This document shows positions 28,560 through 36,011 of a stretch of 36,011 nucleotides of DNA, one piece after another; the first letter of the stretch is position 1, and every line of letters begins with the position of its first letter. A model generated the notes under the pieces. It worked only from the letters and a program-made list of their open reading frames with translations, made no database searches and had not been told where the DNA came from. The position numbers and the translations under genes are program-made. This DNA is from Caryophanon sp. (lineage in GTDB: Bacteria; Bacillota; Bacilli; Bacillales_A; Planococcaceae): NCBI GenBank assembly GCA_018384745.1, contig JAHAYH010000095.1, positions 1 through 36,011 on the forward strand, in the 5' to 3' direction.

Positions 28560-29432
28560 TTATTGATGATATGCGTTATAAACGTCGCGCTTTTGCATAC
28601 CACGTAACTTAGCAACTTCCTTAATCGCATCTTTTGACGATTGTCCGAACTCACTCATAACGTAGTCTACATGCTCCTCGAGTGAAAAGTCTTGCCAGTA
28701 CGGTGCTTCATCGAGTAATTCGTCTGCTTCTTCATTTCCTTCAAGAACGATGCAAAACTCGCCGCGAATTTCGTTGTTGTTTGCCCATTCAACCGCTTCT
28801 TCTAACGTACCGCGTAAAAACTCCTCAAACTTTTTCGTCAGCTCGCGCGCCAATACAACGCGGCGATTGCCAAGCACAAGGTGCATATCTTTTAACGTGT
28901 CCTTTAAGCGGTGTGGTGCTTCGTAAAATAAAATCGTTTCTTGACGACGACGCAGCGTTTCAAGCGTTTCTTTACGCTCCTTTTTCGCACGCCCTAAAAA
29001 GCCGTAAAAATAAAATGGCTGCGGTGTAAGTCCTGATGCAATGAGTGCCGTCAGCGCTGCATTTGCTCCTGGAATTGGCACAACCGCAAATCCTTCTGCG
29101 ATCGCTTTTTCGACAATGTCTGCCCCAGGATCTGAAATACATGGAAGCCCTGCATCGCTTACAAGTGCCACTTGCTTCCCGTCACGCAGCATGTTTAAAA
29201 TTTTCTCGCCGCCTACTTCAATATTATGTTCATGATAGCTTGTAAGTGGTGTGGCGATCTCGAAGTAATTGCATAGCTTTTTCGTGTTGCGCGTATCTTC
29301 TGCTGCAATCATATCCACTTCTTTTAAAATGCGCAGTGCACGCATCGTCATATCTTCTAAATTTCCAATTGGCGTTGCGACTAAATATAAACAACTACCG
29401 ATTTCATGTGTACTACTTTTTTGAGACTTCAT
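28560..29432 (-). CDS. rsmI: 16S rRNA 2'-O-methyltransferase RsmI (YabC)
   Basis: A 290-residue tetrapyrrole-methylase-fold enzyme that 2'-O-methylates C1402 of 16S rRNA (E. coli numbering). Motifs include LVATPIGNLEDMTMRAL, AAEDTRNT, SDAGLPCISDPGADIV and PGANAALTALIASGL. GGAGGGG precedes the ATG. Its start overlaps the end of yazA by 20 bases, so it is coupled to the yabB-yazA pair upstream. Confidence 0.96.
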   Translation of the reverse strand: MKSQKSSTHEIGSCLYLVATPIGNLEDMTMRALRILKEVDMIAAEDTRNTKKLCNYFEIATPLTSYHEHNIEVGGEKILNMLRDGKQVALVSDAGLPCISDPGADIVEKAIAEGFAVVPIPGANAALTALIASGLTPQPFYFYGFLGRAKKERKETLETLRRRQETILFYEAPHRLKDTLKDMHLVLGNRRVVLARELTKKFEEFLRGTLEEAVEWANNNEIRGEFCIVLEGNEEADELLDEAPYWQDFSLEEHVDYVMSEFGQSSKDAIKEVAKLRGMQKRDVYNAYHQ

Positions 29433-29688
29433 CGCTACCCCTCCTAATGACTTGTTCCTTTTGTTTGCGCGTCAATTGCTTAAACGCATATTCACGACGC
29501 ATCGCTTCTTGCTTCGTGTCGAAATATTCGACATGAATAACCGTCACGGGCAAGCGCGCTTTCGTATATTTTGCGCCCTTTCCTGCATTATGCGTTGCAG
29601 TGCGGCGTTCGACGTTGTTCGTGTAGCCAGCATAAAACGAGCCATCTGCACATTCAAGCACATAAAAAGCATGTTTATTGCTGTCCAT
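29413..29688 (-). CDS. yazA: GIY-YIG domain protein YazA
   Basis: A 91-residue single-domain GIY-YIG protein related to the UvrC and SLX1 nuclease cores ([22 protein letters not shown], then [13 protein letters not shown] and [18 protein letters not shown]). The residues at the motif positions are FYV and YAG rather than the literal letters, as is common in this family. A nuclease role is inferred; the cellular function is unknown. It overlaps yabB by 14 bases at its start and rsmI by 20 at its end. The ribosome-binding site is weak. Confidence 0.93.
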   Translation of the reverse strand: MDSNKHAFYVLECADGSFYAGYTNNVERRTATHNAGKGAKYTKARLPVTVIHVEYFDTKQEAMRREYAFKQLTRKQKEQVIRRGSDEVSKK

Positions 29689-30421
29689 ATAACAACACTT
29701 TCACTTCATCTGTATATTCATTATTATCTTCATACACAAATAATGGTGGCAGCACCTTTAGCCCTGCTTTTCCATCTTTAATACCTTCAATTAAAATCGT
29801 ATTTGCTTCCTTACCACGCTTTGGATACACAAGCTGCATACGCTTTGGCTCTAAGCGGTATTTACGCATGAGCGTCACAATATCAAGCATGCGCTCTGGA
29901 CGATGAACAAATGAAGCTTTTCCGCCTTGTTTCAGCAAGCGGCTCGCCGCAAAAATCGCTTGATCCAGCGTTAAATGAAGCTCATGGCGTGCAATTGCAT
30001 GATGTTCGTTGCTATGCTTTTCCGTTAATTCATGCGCTAAAAAATACGGCGGGTTACACGTTACCGCATCGTACTTTTCGACACCGAGCGTTGCGGGTGC
30101 GTCGTTCACATCCCCTTCGACAATCGTAATTTGTGCCTCTAACTCATTGTATGAAACGCTACGGCGCGCCATATCAGCTAAACGTGGCTGCAATTCAACC
30201 GCTGTAATATGTGCCTTTGAACGCGCGGATAAAAACAGTGGAATAACGCCGTTGCCTGCACAAAGGTCAACAATTTTACCGCGACTTGATAACGGAATGC
30301 CCGCAAATTTCCCAAGCAATACCGCATCTAATGAAAATGAAAATACAGACGGGCTTTGAATAATGCGCAAATCCTCCGCTAATAAATAATCTAAGCGCTC
30401 ATCGCCTTGTAAAAACTCCAT
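29675..30421 (-). CDS. yabB: YabB, TrmN6-like tRNA adenine N6-methyltransferase
   Basis: A 248-residue class I SAM methyltransferase. Motif I is [16 protein letters not shown] and the catalytic NPPY is in [11 protein letters not shown], as in N6-adenine methylases. Relatives modify A37 of valine tRNA in E. coli (TrmN6); activity here is inferred. The start is ATG 30421 with GGAGG seven bases upstream, preferred over a start eight codons earlier that has no such site. A hairpin terminator lies between it and yabA. Confidence 0.9.
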   Translation of the reverse strand: MEFLQGDERLDYLLAEDLRIIQSPSVFSFSLDAVLLGKFAGIPLSSRGKIVDLCAGNGVIPLFLSARSKAHITAVELQPRLADMARRSVSYNELEAQITIVEGDVNDAPATLGVEKYDAVTCNPPYFLAHELTEKHSNEHHAIARHELHLTLDQAIFAASRLLKQGGKASFVHRPERMLDIVTLMRKYRLEPKRMQLVYPKRGKEANTILIEGIKDGKAGLKVLPPLFVYEDNNEYTDEVKVLLYGQQ

Positions 30422-30439
30422 AAAATCCTCCTGTAAATC

Positions 30440-30481
30440 GAACAAAAGGCTGCGACTTACAGCAGTAAGCGCAGCCCTTCT
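30440..30481 (-). terminator. terminator or attenuator between yabA and yabB
   Basis: AAAAGGCTGCGACTTAC (30444-30460) pairs with GTAAGCGCAGCCCTTCT (30465-30481) with a small bulge, and TTTTGTT follows on the - strand. It sits 20 bases before the yabB start, so it may only reduce read-through. Confidence 0.72.
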
Positions 30482-30492
30482 GTTTTGTTGTA

Positions 30493-30852
30493 TTAGCCAT
30501 TTTGTTTATTTAAAAACGATAGACAAAATAGACAATCTTCACCTTTTCGTGAGCTTCCGAAATGTACATGACAAACGTGGAAGCCTTCGTGATAAAGACG
30601 TGCTAAATTATCATAGCCTTCCCCAATGTCCACAGCACTCACTTGTTCCCCCGATTGCGCCTCGTCCTCAGAAGGCTGTGTGCTTAACACTTCCTCTAAA
30701 CGTTTACGCAGGTGAAGGTTTTCCGTTTGAAGTGCTTGGTGCTCTTCCATCATATGTGCAACGAATTGCTTTAATGTAGAAAATTGCTCCTGCATCACTT
30801 CGAGCTGTTGTTCGAACTCCATAACAGTATCTAAAAAATTACGGTCCTTCAC
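30493..30852 (-). CDS. yabA: replication initiation control protein YabA
   Basis: A 119-residue YabA. An N-terminal coiled coil (residues 5-60, [20 protein letters not shown]) is used for tetramer formation, followed by an acidic linker. The C-terminal zinc domain has [20 protein letters not shown] with Cys and His ligands. YabA binds DnaA and DnaN and restrains replication initiation. The start is GTG 30852 with GAGGTG upstream. It follows ricT by 26 bases. Confidence 0.94.
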   Translation of the reverse strand: MKDRNFLDTVMEFEQQLEVMQEQFSTLKQFVAHMMEEHQALQTENLHLRKRLEEVLSTQPSEDEAQSGEQVSAVDIGEGYDNLARLYHEGFHVCHVHFGSSRKGEDCLFCLSFLNKQNG

Positions 30853-30878
30853 TCAAGCCACCTCATTAATCTTTTTAT

Positions 30879-31694
30879 CTATATAAGATTTTTTTCCCAA
30901 TCTAATAGTTCTTGTAGCGCGTATTCGACAACGCGATCTGTCTCTTTCAATTGTACTTGAATTAAGCGTTCGAGTACATTCAATCCGACAACTTTTCCTT
31001 TGCCATCCGGTGTTTTCGTAAATTCACCGATATCTGGCATTCCTGCTTTTGCTTCTTCGTAATCGTCGTTTTCATACTTTAAGCAGCACATTAAGCGACC
31101 GCACAAACCTGAAATTTTTGACGGGTTGAGTGATAAGTTTTGATCTTTCGCCATCTTGATCGATACAGGCTCAAAATCACCTAAAAACGTTGAACAGCAA
31201 AGCATACGACCACATGGACCGATACCACCTAATAGCTTTGCTTCATCGCGCACACCAATTTGTCGAAGCTCAATACGCGTGCGGAAAATCGCCGCTAAAT
31301 CTTTTACTAAATCGCGGAAATCGACACGCCCTTCAGCTGTGAAGTAAAAAATAATTTTATTGCGATCAAACGTATATTCCACATCAACAAGCTTCATCTC
31401 TAGCTTATGCTCGATAATTTTCGTCGTCGCTAATGCGAATGCTTCATTTGATTCAGCAATATTTTCTTCTACTTGTAAGCTATCGCGTTCGTCTGCTGGG
31501 CGTACCACTTGTTTTAGCGGTAGCACAACGTCATTTTCCGTCACTTGTTTCACCGGCACAACAACTTTACCATATTCAATGCCTCGTGCTGTTTCAACGA
31601 TGACATATTGTCCAACATGCAAATCAAATTGCACTGGATCGAAATAATATATTTTACCCGCCTTTTTAAAGCGGACCCCTACAACATTATACAA
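30879..31694 (-). CDS. ricT: RicT (YaaT), PSP1 domain protein
   Basis: A 271-residue PSP1-domain protein with an Fe-S-type cysteine set (GGIGPCGRMLCCSTFLGDFE, then KISGLCGRLMCCLKYENDDY). In B. subtilis RicT forms the RicAFT (Y) complex with YmcA and YlbF, which promotes RNase Y-dependent mRNA maturation and supports Spo0A activation, biofilm and competence. It starts with TTG 31694, six bases after GGAGGGG, and that site overlaps the end of holB, so the genes are coupled. Confidence 0.95.
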   Translation of the reverse strand: MYNVVGVRFKKAGKIYYFDPVQFDLHVGQYVIVETARGIEYGKVVVPVKQVTENDVVLPLKQVVRPADERDSLQVEENIAESNEAFALATTKIIEHKLEMKLVDVEYTFDRNKIIFYFTAEGRVDFRDLVKDLAAIFRTRIELRQIGVRDEAKLLGGIGPCGRMLCCSTFLGDFEPVSIKMAKDQNLSLNPSKISGLCGRLMCCLKYENDDYEEAKAGMPDIGEFTKTPDGKGKVVGLNVLERLIQVQLKETDRVVEYALQELLDWEKNLI

Positions 31695-31697
31695 AAA

Positions 31698-32693
31698 TTA
31701 CCCCTCCTGCAGATTCAGCATGAGCTGCTCCATCATCAGTGTCCGGTTCATGTTGCGCTGTAAATGACTGCGTGCTTGTAAAATGGCTTGCATGCGGTTC
31801 GACAACTGTTCATATGTCGAATGAAGTGCAAGTTCACGCAATACAGGTGCAGCATCCGGATACGTAAAAGCGGCATCATCGGGATTGGCTTTATATGCCA
31901 CAATATCTCTATAAGCAAAGAGCAGTAAGTCTAATGCTTGTTCCATATCGCTTTTCTCTTTCAATGACGGTAGCCAATCTTCATGCACAAGGAGCAATGC
32001 TTCATGTACATTTTTTTGAACTGCTTCTACTAATTTTAACACTGTTTTTCGTGCATGTGCAAACTGCTCATCTTGAGATAACGCAATTGCAGTTTCCATC
32101 TCGTTTGTCACCATACTAACGGTCGCAGCCATCGACTGTGTCACCCCTGCTTCAACAAGCTGCGGAATAAAGATGTGTCGTGGCAACGTTTGAAATTTAA
32201 TATGCTGACAACGAGACCGTATCGTCGGTAAAATGGCCTGCATTTGCTCCGTTAATAAAATGGCAGTCACTATGCCATCTGGTTCTTCTAAATATTTTAA
32301 CAATGTGTTCGCTGCCCCTACATTTAAACGATCTGCATGATGTAAAATGTAAATTTTGCGCCCGCTTTCCATCCCTTTTTTCTTCATTTCTGCAAGCAAA
32401 TCACGCACTTGCTCAATTTTAATGAATGCCCCATCCGGCTCGATCGTAAGGACGTTCGGATGATTGCCAGATGTCACACGCATACAGTTGCGGCATGTTT
32501 CACATGGCACGTCATGTTGCGGCTGTTCACAAAGAAGCAACTTCGTAAAAGCAAGTGCTACATCACGCTTTCCTGTGCCTTGATTGCCATCAAAGATGTA
32601 GGCATGTGCCGTACGATTTTTTGTAACAATCGTTTGAAGTTGCTTAATGACGACTGGTTGGATTGTTTGTAATTGCTCAAATGTACGCGTCAA
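31698..32693 (-). CDS. holB: DNA polymerase III delta' subunit
   Basis: A 331-residue clamp-loader subunit. The P-loop region is FDGNQGTGKRDVALAF, the zinc module is PCETCRNCMRV and the RFC box region is LLKYLEEPDG followed by ILPTIRSRC. It helps load the beta sliding clamp. The start is TTG 32693 with AGGAGGA about seven bases upstream. It is separated from yaaR by a terminator and precedes ricT by three bases. Confidence 0.95.
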   Translation of the reverse strand: MTRTFEQLQTIQPVVIKQLQTIVTKNRTAHAYIFDGNQGTGKRDVALAFTKLLLCEQPQHDVPCETCRNCMRVTSGNHPNVLTIEPDGAFIKIEQVRDLLAEMKKKGMESGRKIYILHHADRLNVGAANTLLKYLEEPDGIVTAILLTEQMQAILPTIRSRCQHIKFQTLPRHIFIPQLVEAGVTQSMAATVSMVTNEMETAIALSQDEQFAHARKTVLKLVEAVQKNVHEALLLVHEDWLPSLKEKSDMEQALDLLLFAYRDIVAYKANPDDAAFTYPDAAPVLRELALHSTYEQLSNRMQAILQARSHLQRNMNRTLMMEQLMLNLQEG

Positions 32694-32717
32694 AGCCTAC
32701 TCCTCCTGCTCTTGTTA

Positions 32718-32746
32718 GAAAAAACCCCGCGCGACTCGCACGGGTT
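32718..32746 (-). terminator. terminator overlapping the end of yaaR
   Basis: On the - strand AACCCGTGCG pairs with CGCGCGGGGTT (one bulge), then TTTTTTC. The first bases of the stem belong to the yaaR stop codon. Confidence 0.82.
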
Positions 32747-33182
32747 ATGTGTATAAGTTAATTAATAAACCTTTAATTTCACCTATTTTATCTAATAAAT
32801 CAATTGTTTCTTTTTCATCATTTAGTAAATCTTCCGCCAGTTCAACTAGCTTCTTATCTACCGTTTCGACCACTTTTAATCGTCTTCCTTCACCGAAGCG
32901 ATTCCACGTTTGCGATTGCTTTAAATCAAAGCCGTAATCTACAGCCTCTTGTAAAAAGCGCTTCACGAGCATTTTAAAGCGTGTAAGCTCACGTAAATTA
33001 CGTGAACGTGCCACGCGATCGCCTGCTGCTGAAATGTCGCCAAGCAATCTCGTTAATTGCTCTGACTGCATTTTACCACCTTGCTTTACGACCATATCGC
33101 CAAAGCGCGTATTCACTTGGTTTCGTTGCTGCGCTGCTTGGTTCATCCCTAAGCCCGCTCGCATGTTTTGGTTAATTTTCAT
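32745..33182 (-). CDS. yaaR: YaaR family protein (DUF327), unknown function
   Basis: A 145-residue soluble, mostly helical protein of the YaaR family (GLGMNQAAQQRNQVNTRFGD, then RNLRELTRFKMLVKRFLQEA and QTWNRFGEGRRLKVVETVDK). It is conserved between holB and darA across Bacillales, but no function is established. GAGGG precedes the ATG. Its stop codon lies inside the stem of its own terminator. Confidence 0.9.
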   Translation of the reverse strand: MKINQNMRAGLGMNQAAQQRNQVNTRFGDMVVKQGGKMQSEQLTRLLGDISAAGDRVARSRNLRELTRFKMLVKRFLQEAVDYGFDLKQSQTWNRFGEGRRLKVVETVDKKLVELAEDLLNDEKETIDLLDKIGEIKGLLINLYT

Positions 33183-33237
33183 CGGTCAATCCCTCATTTC
33201 AACGGATGTTCGCTTGACGCTTCCATCACTTTAACTG

Positions 33238-33573
<336 letters not shown>

Positions 33574-33629
33574 TCACCCTTTCAACAATAGGTAAGTTTA
33601 TTATAGCATACAACGTCAGTAGCGATATA

Positions 33630-34253
33630 TTACTTTCCAAGTGCCTCGCTTAAAATTGCCCACACATCGTCAACAACCGCTTGTAGTGGCTGATTCGCAT
33701 TCACAACACGAATGCGTGCTGGATCCTGTGCAATTAGTTGCTGATACCCGTCATATACTTTATGGTGAAACGCTAGCCCTTCAACGTCCAAACGATTTTT
33801 TTCACGCTCATCTGCTGCTTGAATGCGCGCTAAACCATCCTCTGGTTGAATGTCAAAAAAGATTGTTACATCCGGCATACGCTCACCAATCGCGAACTCA
33901 TTAATGCCTTTTACATCGCTCATGCCAATGCCACGTGCATACCCTTGATATGCAAGTGATGAATCAATAAAGCGATCGCATAACACATGTGTGCCCGCTT
34001 GTAATGCAGGCTCTACTTTTTCAAAGAAATGCTGCGCACGTGCAGCTGCATATAGCAAAGCTTCTGTACGTTCATGCATCGCTGTATGTGCTTTATTTAA
34101 AATGACTTCGCGAATTTTTTCTGCAATTTCAATACCGCCTGGCTCGCGTGTAAATAACACGTTTTCGCCTTCAAGACGCTCCGCAATTTGCTGCAAAACC
34201 GTTGTTTTCCCCGCACCTTCTGGACCTTCAAATGTAATAAATAATGCTGTCAT
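33630..34253 (-). CDS. tmk: thymidylate kinase
   Basis: A 207-residue P-loop kinase converting dTMP to dTDP. The Walker A is [11 protein letters not shown] (residues 8-18). The DR motif is [17 protein letters not shown] and the lid region includes [10 protein letters not shown]. The start is taken as ATG 34253, matching the usual [10 protein letters not shown]-terminus; an in-frame GTG three codons upstream (34262) overlaps the yaaO stop and is possible. It lies five bases after yaaO. Confidence 0.95.
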   Translation of the reverse strand: MTALFITFEGPEGAGKTTVLQQIAERLEGENVLFTREPGGIEIAEKIREVILNKAHTAMHERTEALLYAAARAQHFFEKVEPALQAGTHVLCDRFIDSSLAYQGYARGIGMSDVKGINEFAIGERMPDVTIFFDIQPEDGLARIQAADEREKNRLDVEGLAFHHKVYDGYQQLIAQDPARIRVVNANQPLQAVVDDVWAILSEALGK

Positions 34254-34258
34254 TGTCT

Positions 34259-35671
34259 TCACTCTTTCGTTACGTATAATTGTTGTGTTTTTATTTCATG
34301 CTCCCCTTGAATCGGGCAGCTTAACTGTTCATATTGTATCATTGCTTGTATGTGCGCGGCTGTAATTACCTCACCTTTTACAAGCAATGGAATACCTGGT
34401 GGATACGGAACAATTTGCGCAGCACTTTTGCGACCAATTGCTTCATTAAACGATATTAATTCGGTTTTCGTGTCATACATCGGCTCAATTTTTGTCACCG
34501 GTGTTGTATAGTTCAACATTGGTAACTGTGTATATGCTTGTTGCTGTGTATGCAGTGTAGCAACCGCACGTATAATTGCAGTAATTGCTTCATCATACGG
34601 ATACGTCTGTTCAGCCGTTAATAGCGGCAGGACAAACAATACTTGCTCATTATCAGCGAGCTCAATAAATACATGCTCCGCTTCAAGCGCGTCCTTCAAC
34701 TGAAAGCCATTATACCCTTCAACACGTACACATAGCTTCAATGGATCGTTTACTTCAACAACGATGACGCCTTTTATTTTTCGCAATGTAGCGATAAAGC
34801 GATGACGCTCATGCATCATATAGCGATAATCTGGATCGCTATAATTCGCGACGCAGTAACGGGCATCGTCAAGTGAAGCAAGTAATACATACGACGGGCT
34901 ACTCGATTGTAGCATGCGTAAATATTTAGCGATGCGCTCCTTATTCACTATATCGGAGCGTACATGTAAAAACGAAGCCATCGTCATCGCATTTAACGTT
35001 TTATGGGCAGACTGCACAACAACATCTGCGCCTAACGCTAATGCGGAATGTGGCATACTTGCATGTGCGGCGAAATGGGCGCCATGTGCTTCATCAACAA
35101 GCACAGCAATATTCGCCTCATGTGCACGATCAATAAATTGTTTTAATTGTGGTGCGATTACACCGTAGTACGTAGGGGATGTAATAATGACTGCTTTTGC
35201 TTCTGGGTGTTGTTGCAATGCTTGTTCAAGTGTCTCCACTTCAACATACCCTGCTGTTTTTGACGCCTCGTGTACATTTGGGGCTAATAATACCGGCACT
35301 GCCTCCACTAACTCTAGCGCATGAAAAATTGATTTATGCGCATTACGTTGTACTAAAACAACATCACCACGCTGACACGTCGCATAAATCATCGCTAAAT
35401 TTCCAACCGTTGAACCATTCACTAAAAAGAAGCTAGCGTCTGACTTATACGCTTGCTGTAGTAGCTGTTGTGCTTCTAAAATACATTCTTCTGGGTAATG
35501 AAGGTCATCTAATGTTGTGAGTTCTGTTACGTCATAACGAAGTGCTGTCTTATAAGGGGTAGGAAGTGTTGAAAGCATGCCGTTTTTATGACCCGGAACA
35601 TGAAAAGAGATCGGCTGTTTATCATGAAATTGCTGTAAAGCCTCGACTAAAGGACGTCGTTGTTGATGCAT
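34259..35671 (-). CDS. yaaO: YaaO, Orn/Lys/Arg decarboxylase family PLP enzyme
   Basis: A 470-residue fold type I PLP enzyme of the group III amino acid decarboxylases. It has FHVPGHKNG near residue 23, [15 protein letters not shown] near 83, [10 protein letters not shown] at 191-200 and the PLP lysine in SAHKTLN at about residue 224. The substrate is probably lysine or arginine, giving cadaverine or agmatine; sequence alone does not decide. GAGGT precedes the ATG. It is the first protein gene after the rRNA operon terminator. Confidence 0.9.
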   Translation of the reverse strand: MHQQRRPLVEALQQFHDKQPISFHVPGHKNGMLSTLPTPYKTALRYDVTELTTLDDLHYPEECILEAQQLLQQAYKSDASFFLVNGSTVGNLAMIYATCQRGDVVLVQRNAHKSIFHALELVEAVPVLLAPNVHEASKTAGYVEVETLEQALQQHPEAKAVIITSPTYYGVIAPQLKQFIDRAHEANIAVLVDEAHGAHFAAHASMPHSALALGADVVVQSAHKTLNAMTMASFLHVRSDIVNKERIAKYLRMLQSSSPSYVLLASLDDARYCVANYSDPDYRYMMHERHRFIATLRKIKGVIVVEVNDPLKLCVRVEGYNGFQLKDALEAEHVFIELADNEQVLFVLPLLTAEQTYPYDEAITAIIRAVATLHTQQQAYTQLPMLNYTTPVTKIEPMYDTKTELISFNEAIGRKSAAQIVPYPPGIPLLVKGEVITAAHIQAMIQYEQLSCPIQGEHEIKTQQLYVTKE

Positions 35672-35703
35672 TATAAAAACCTCACTTTGTAAATAAAATA
35701 GAA

Positions 35704-35739
35704 CAAAAAAACCGATTAAGCGTTATGCTTAATCGGTTT
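35704..35739 (-). terminator. Rho-independent terminator of the rRNA operon
   Basis: ACCGATTAAGC/GCTTAATCGGT is a perfect stem around a 5-base loop, followed by an eight-T run on the - strand, directly downstream of the 5S gene. Confidence 0.92.
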
Positions 35740-35746
35740 GTGTGTG

Positions 35747-35861
<115 letters not shown>

Positions 35862-35914
35862 CTATTGAAAGATTTGTTCTTTCAAAACTGGATAAAATCG
35901 ACTTGAAAACAAGT

Positions 35915-36011
35915 TTGGTTAAGTCCTCGACCGATTAGTATTCGTCAGCTCCACATGTCGCCACGCTTCCACCTCGAACCTATCTACCTGATCGTCTTTC
36001 AGGGGTCTTAC
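35915..36011 (-). rRNA. rrl: 23S ribosomal RNA, 3' end only
   Basis: The last 97 or so bases of a 23S rRNA on the - strand, ending CTAATCGGTCGAGGACTTAACC. The rest lies beyond the right edge. A spacer of about 53 bases separates it from 5S. Confidence 0.94.

Noticed and set aside
29517-29533. Inverted TGTCGAA pair inside yazA
   Set aside because: It lies within coding sequence with no promoter nearby; isolated heptamers are expected about every 2 kb by chance.
31804-31826. Two TGTCGAA sites in opposite orientation in holB
   Set aside because: Coding sequence, no promoter context; probably chance.

Overview
The window is a chromosomal segment of a low-GC Gram-positive bacterium of the order Bacillales. 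Gene order from the right edge to the left follows the Bacillus subtilis region between yaaO and yabR almost gene for gene: yaaO, tmk, darA, yaaR, holB, ricT, yabA, yabB, yazA, rsmI, abrB, metG, tatD, yabE, rnmV, rsmA, veg, ispE, purR, ridA, spoVG, glmU, prs, ctc, pth, mfd, yabM, yabN, rqcP, divIC, yabR. Six sporulation genes that sit inside this block in B. subtilis (yabG, sspF, fin, spoVT, yabP, yabQ) are absent. That suggests a non-spore-forming or reduced member of the Planococcaceae/Caryophanaceae, such as a Kurthia- or Caryophanon-like genus; the genus is inference only.

Layout. Positions 1-760 hold the end of a tRNA cluster on the + strand (Ser, Asp, Phe, Gly, Ile, Asn, Ser, Glu) with a strong terminator. 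Nearly everything else is on the - strand. Positions 918-5698 carry translation and ribosome-rescue, division and MATE-like flippase genes. A small + strand gene of unknown function at 5971-6297 has a SigB-type promoter. mfd, pth and ctc follow, with a SigB-type promoter before ctc. A three-gene membrane glycosylation cassette (11602-14454) is inserted between prs and ctc. Then come prs, glmU, spoVG, a broken chemoreceptor gene, ridA, purR, ispE, veg, rsmA, rnmV, yabE, tatD and metG. abrB is on the + strand at 28165. The block from rsmI to yaaO completes the housekeeping set. At the right edge lie a 5S rRNA and the 3' end of a 23S rRNA, both on the - strand.

How it fits together. Most genes serve translation (metG, rsmA, rsmI, yabB, rnmV, pth, ctc, rqcP), DNA replication and repair (holB, yabA, tmk, mfd), envelope precursors (glmU, ispE, yabM, gtr cassette), nucleotides (prs, purR) and signalling (darA, ricT, abrB, spoVG). 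The most interesting signal is regulatory. Clusters of Spo0A-box heptamers (TGNCGAA) lie in the metG/abrB and tatD/metG intergenic regions, and a SigH-like promoter precedes spoVG. The Spo0A-AbrB-SigH transition-state circuit therefore appears conserved although nearby sporulation genes are gone. No CRISPR array, insertion sequence or phage gene was seen.
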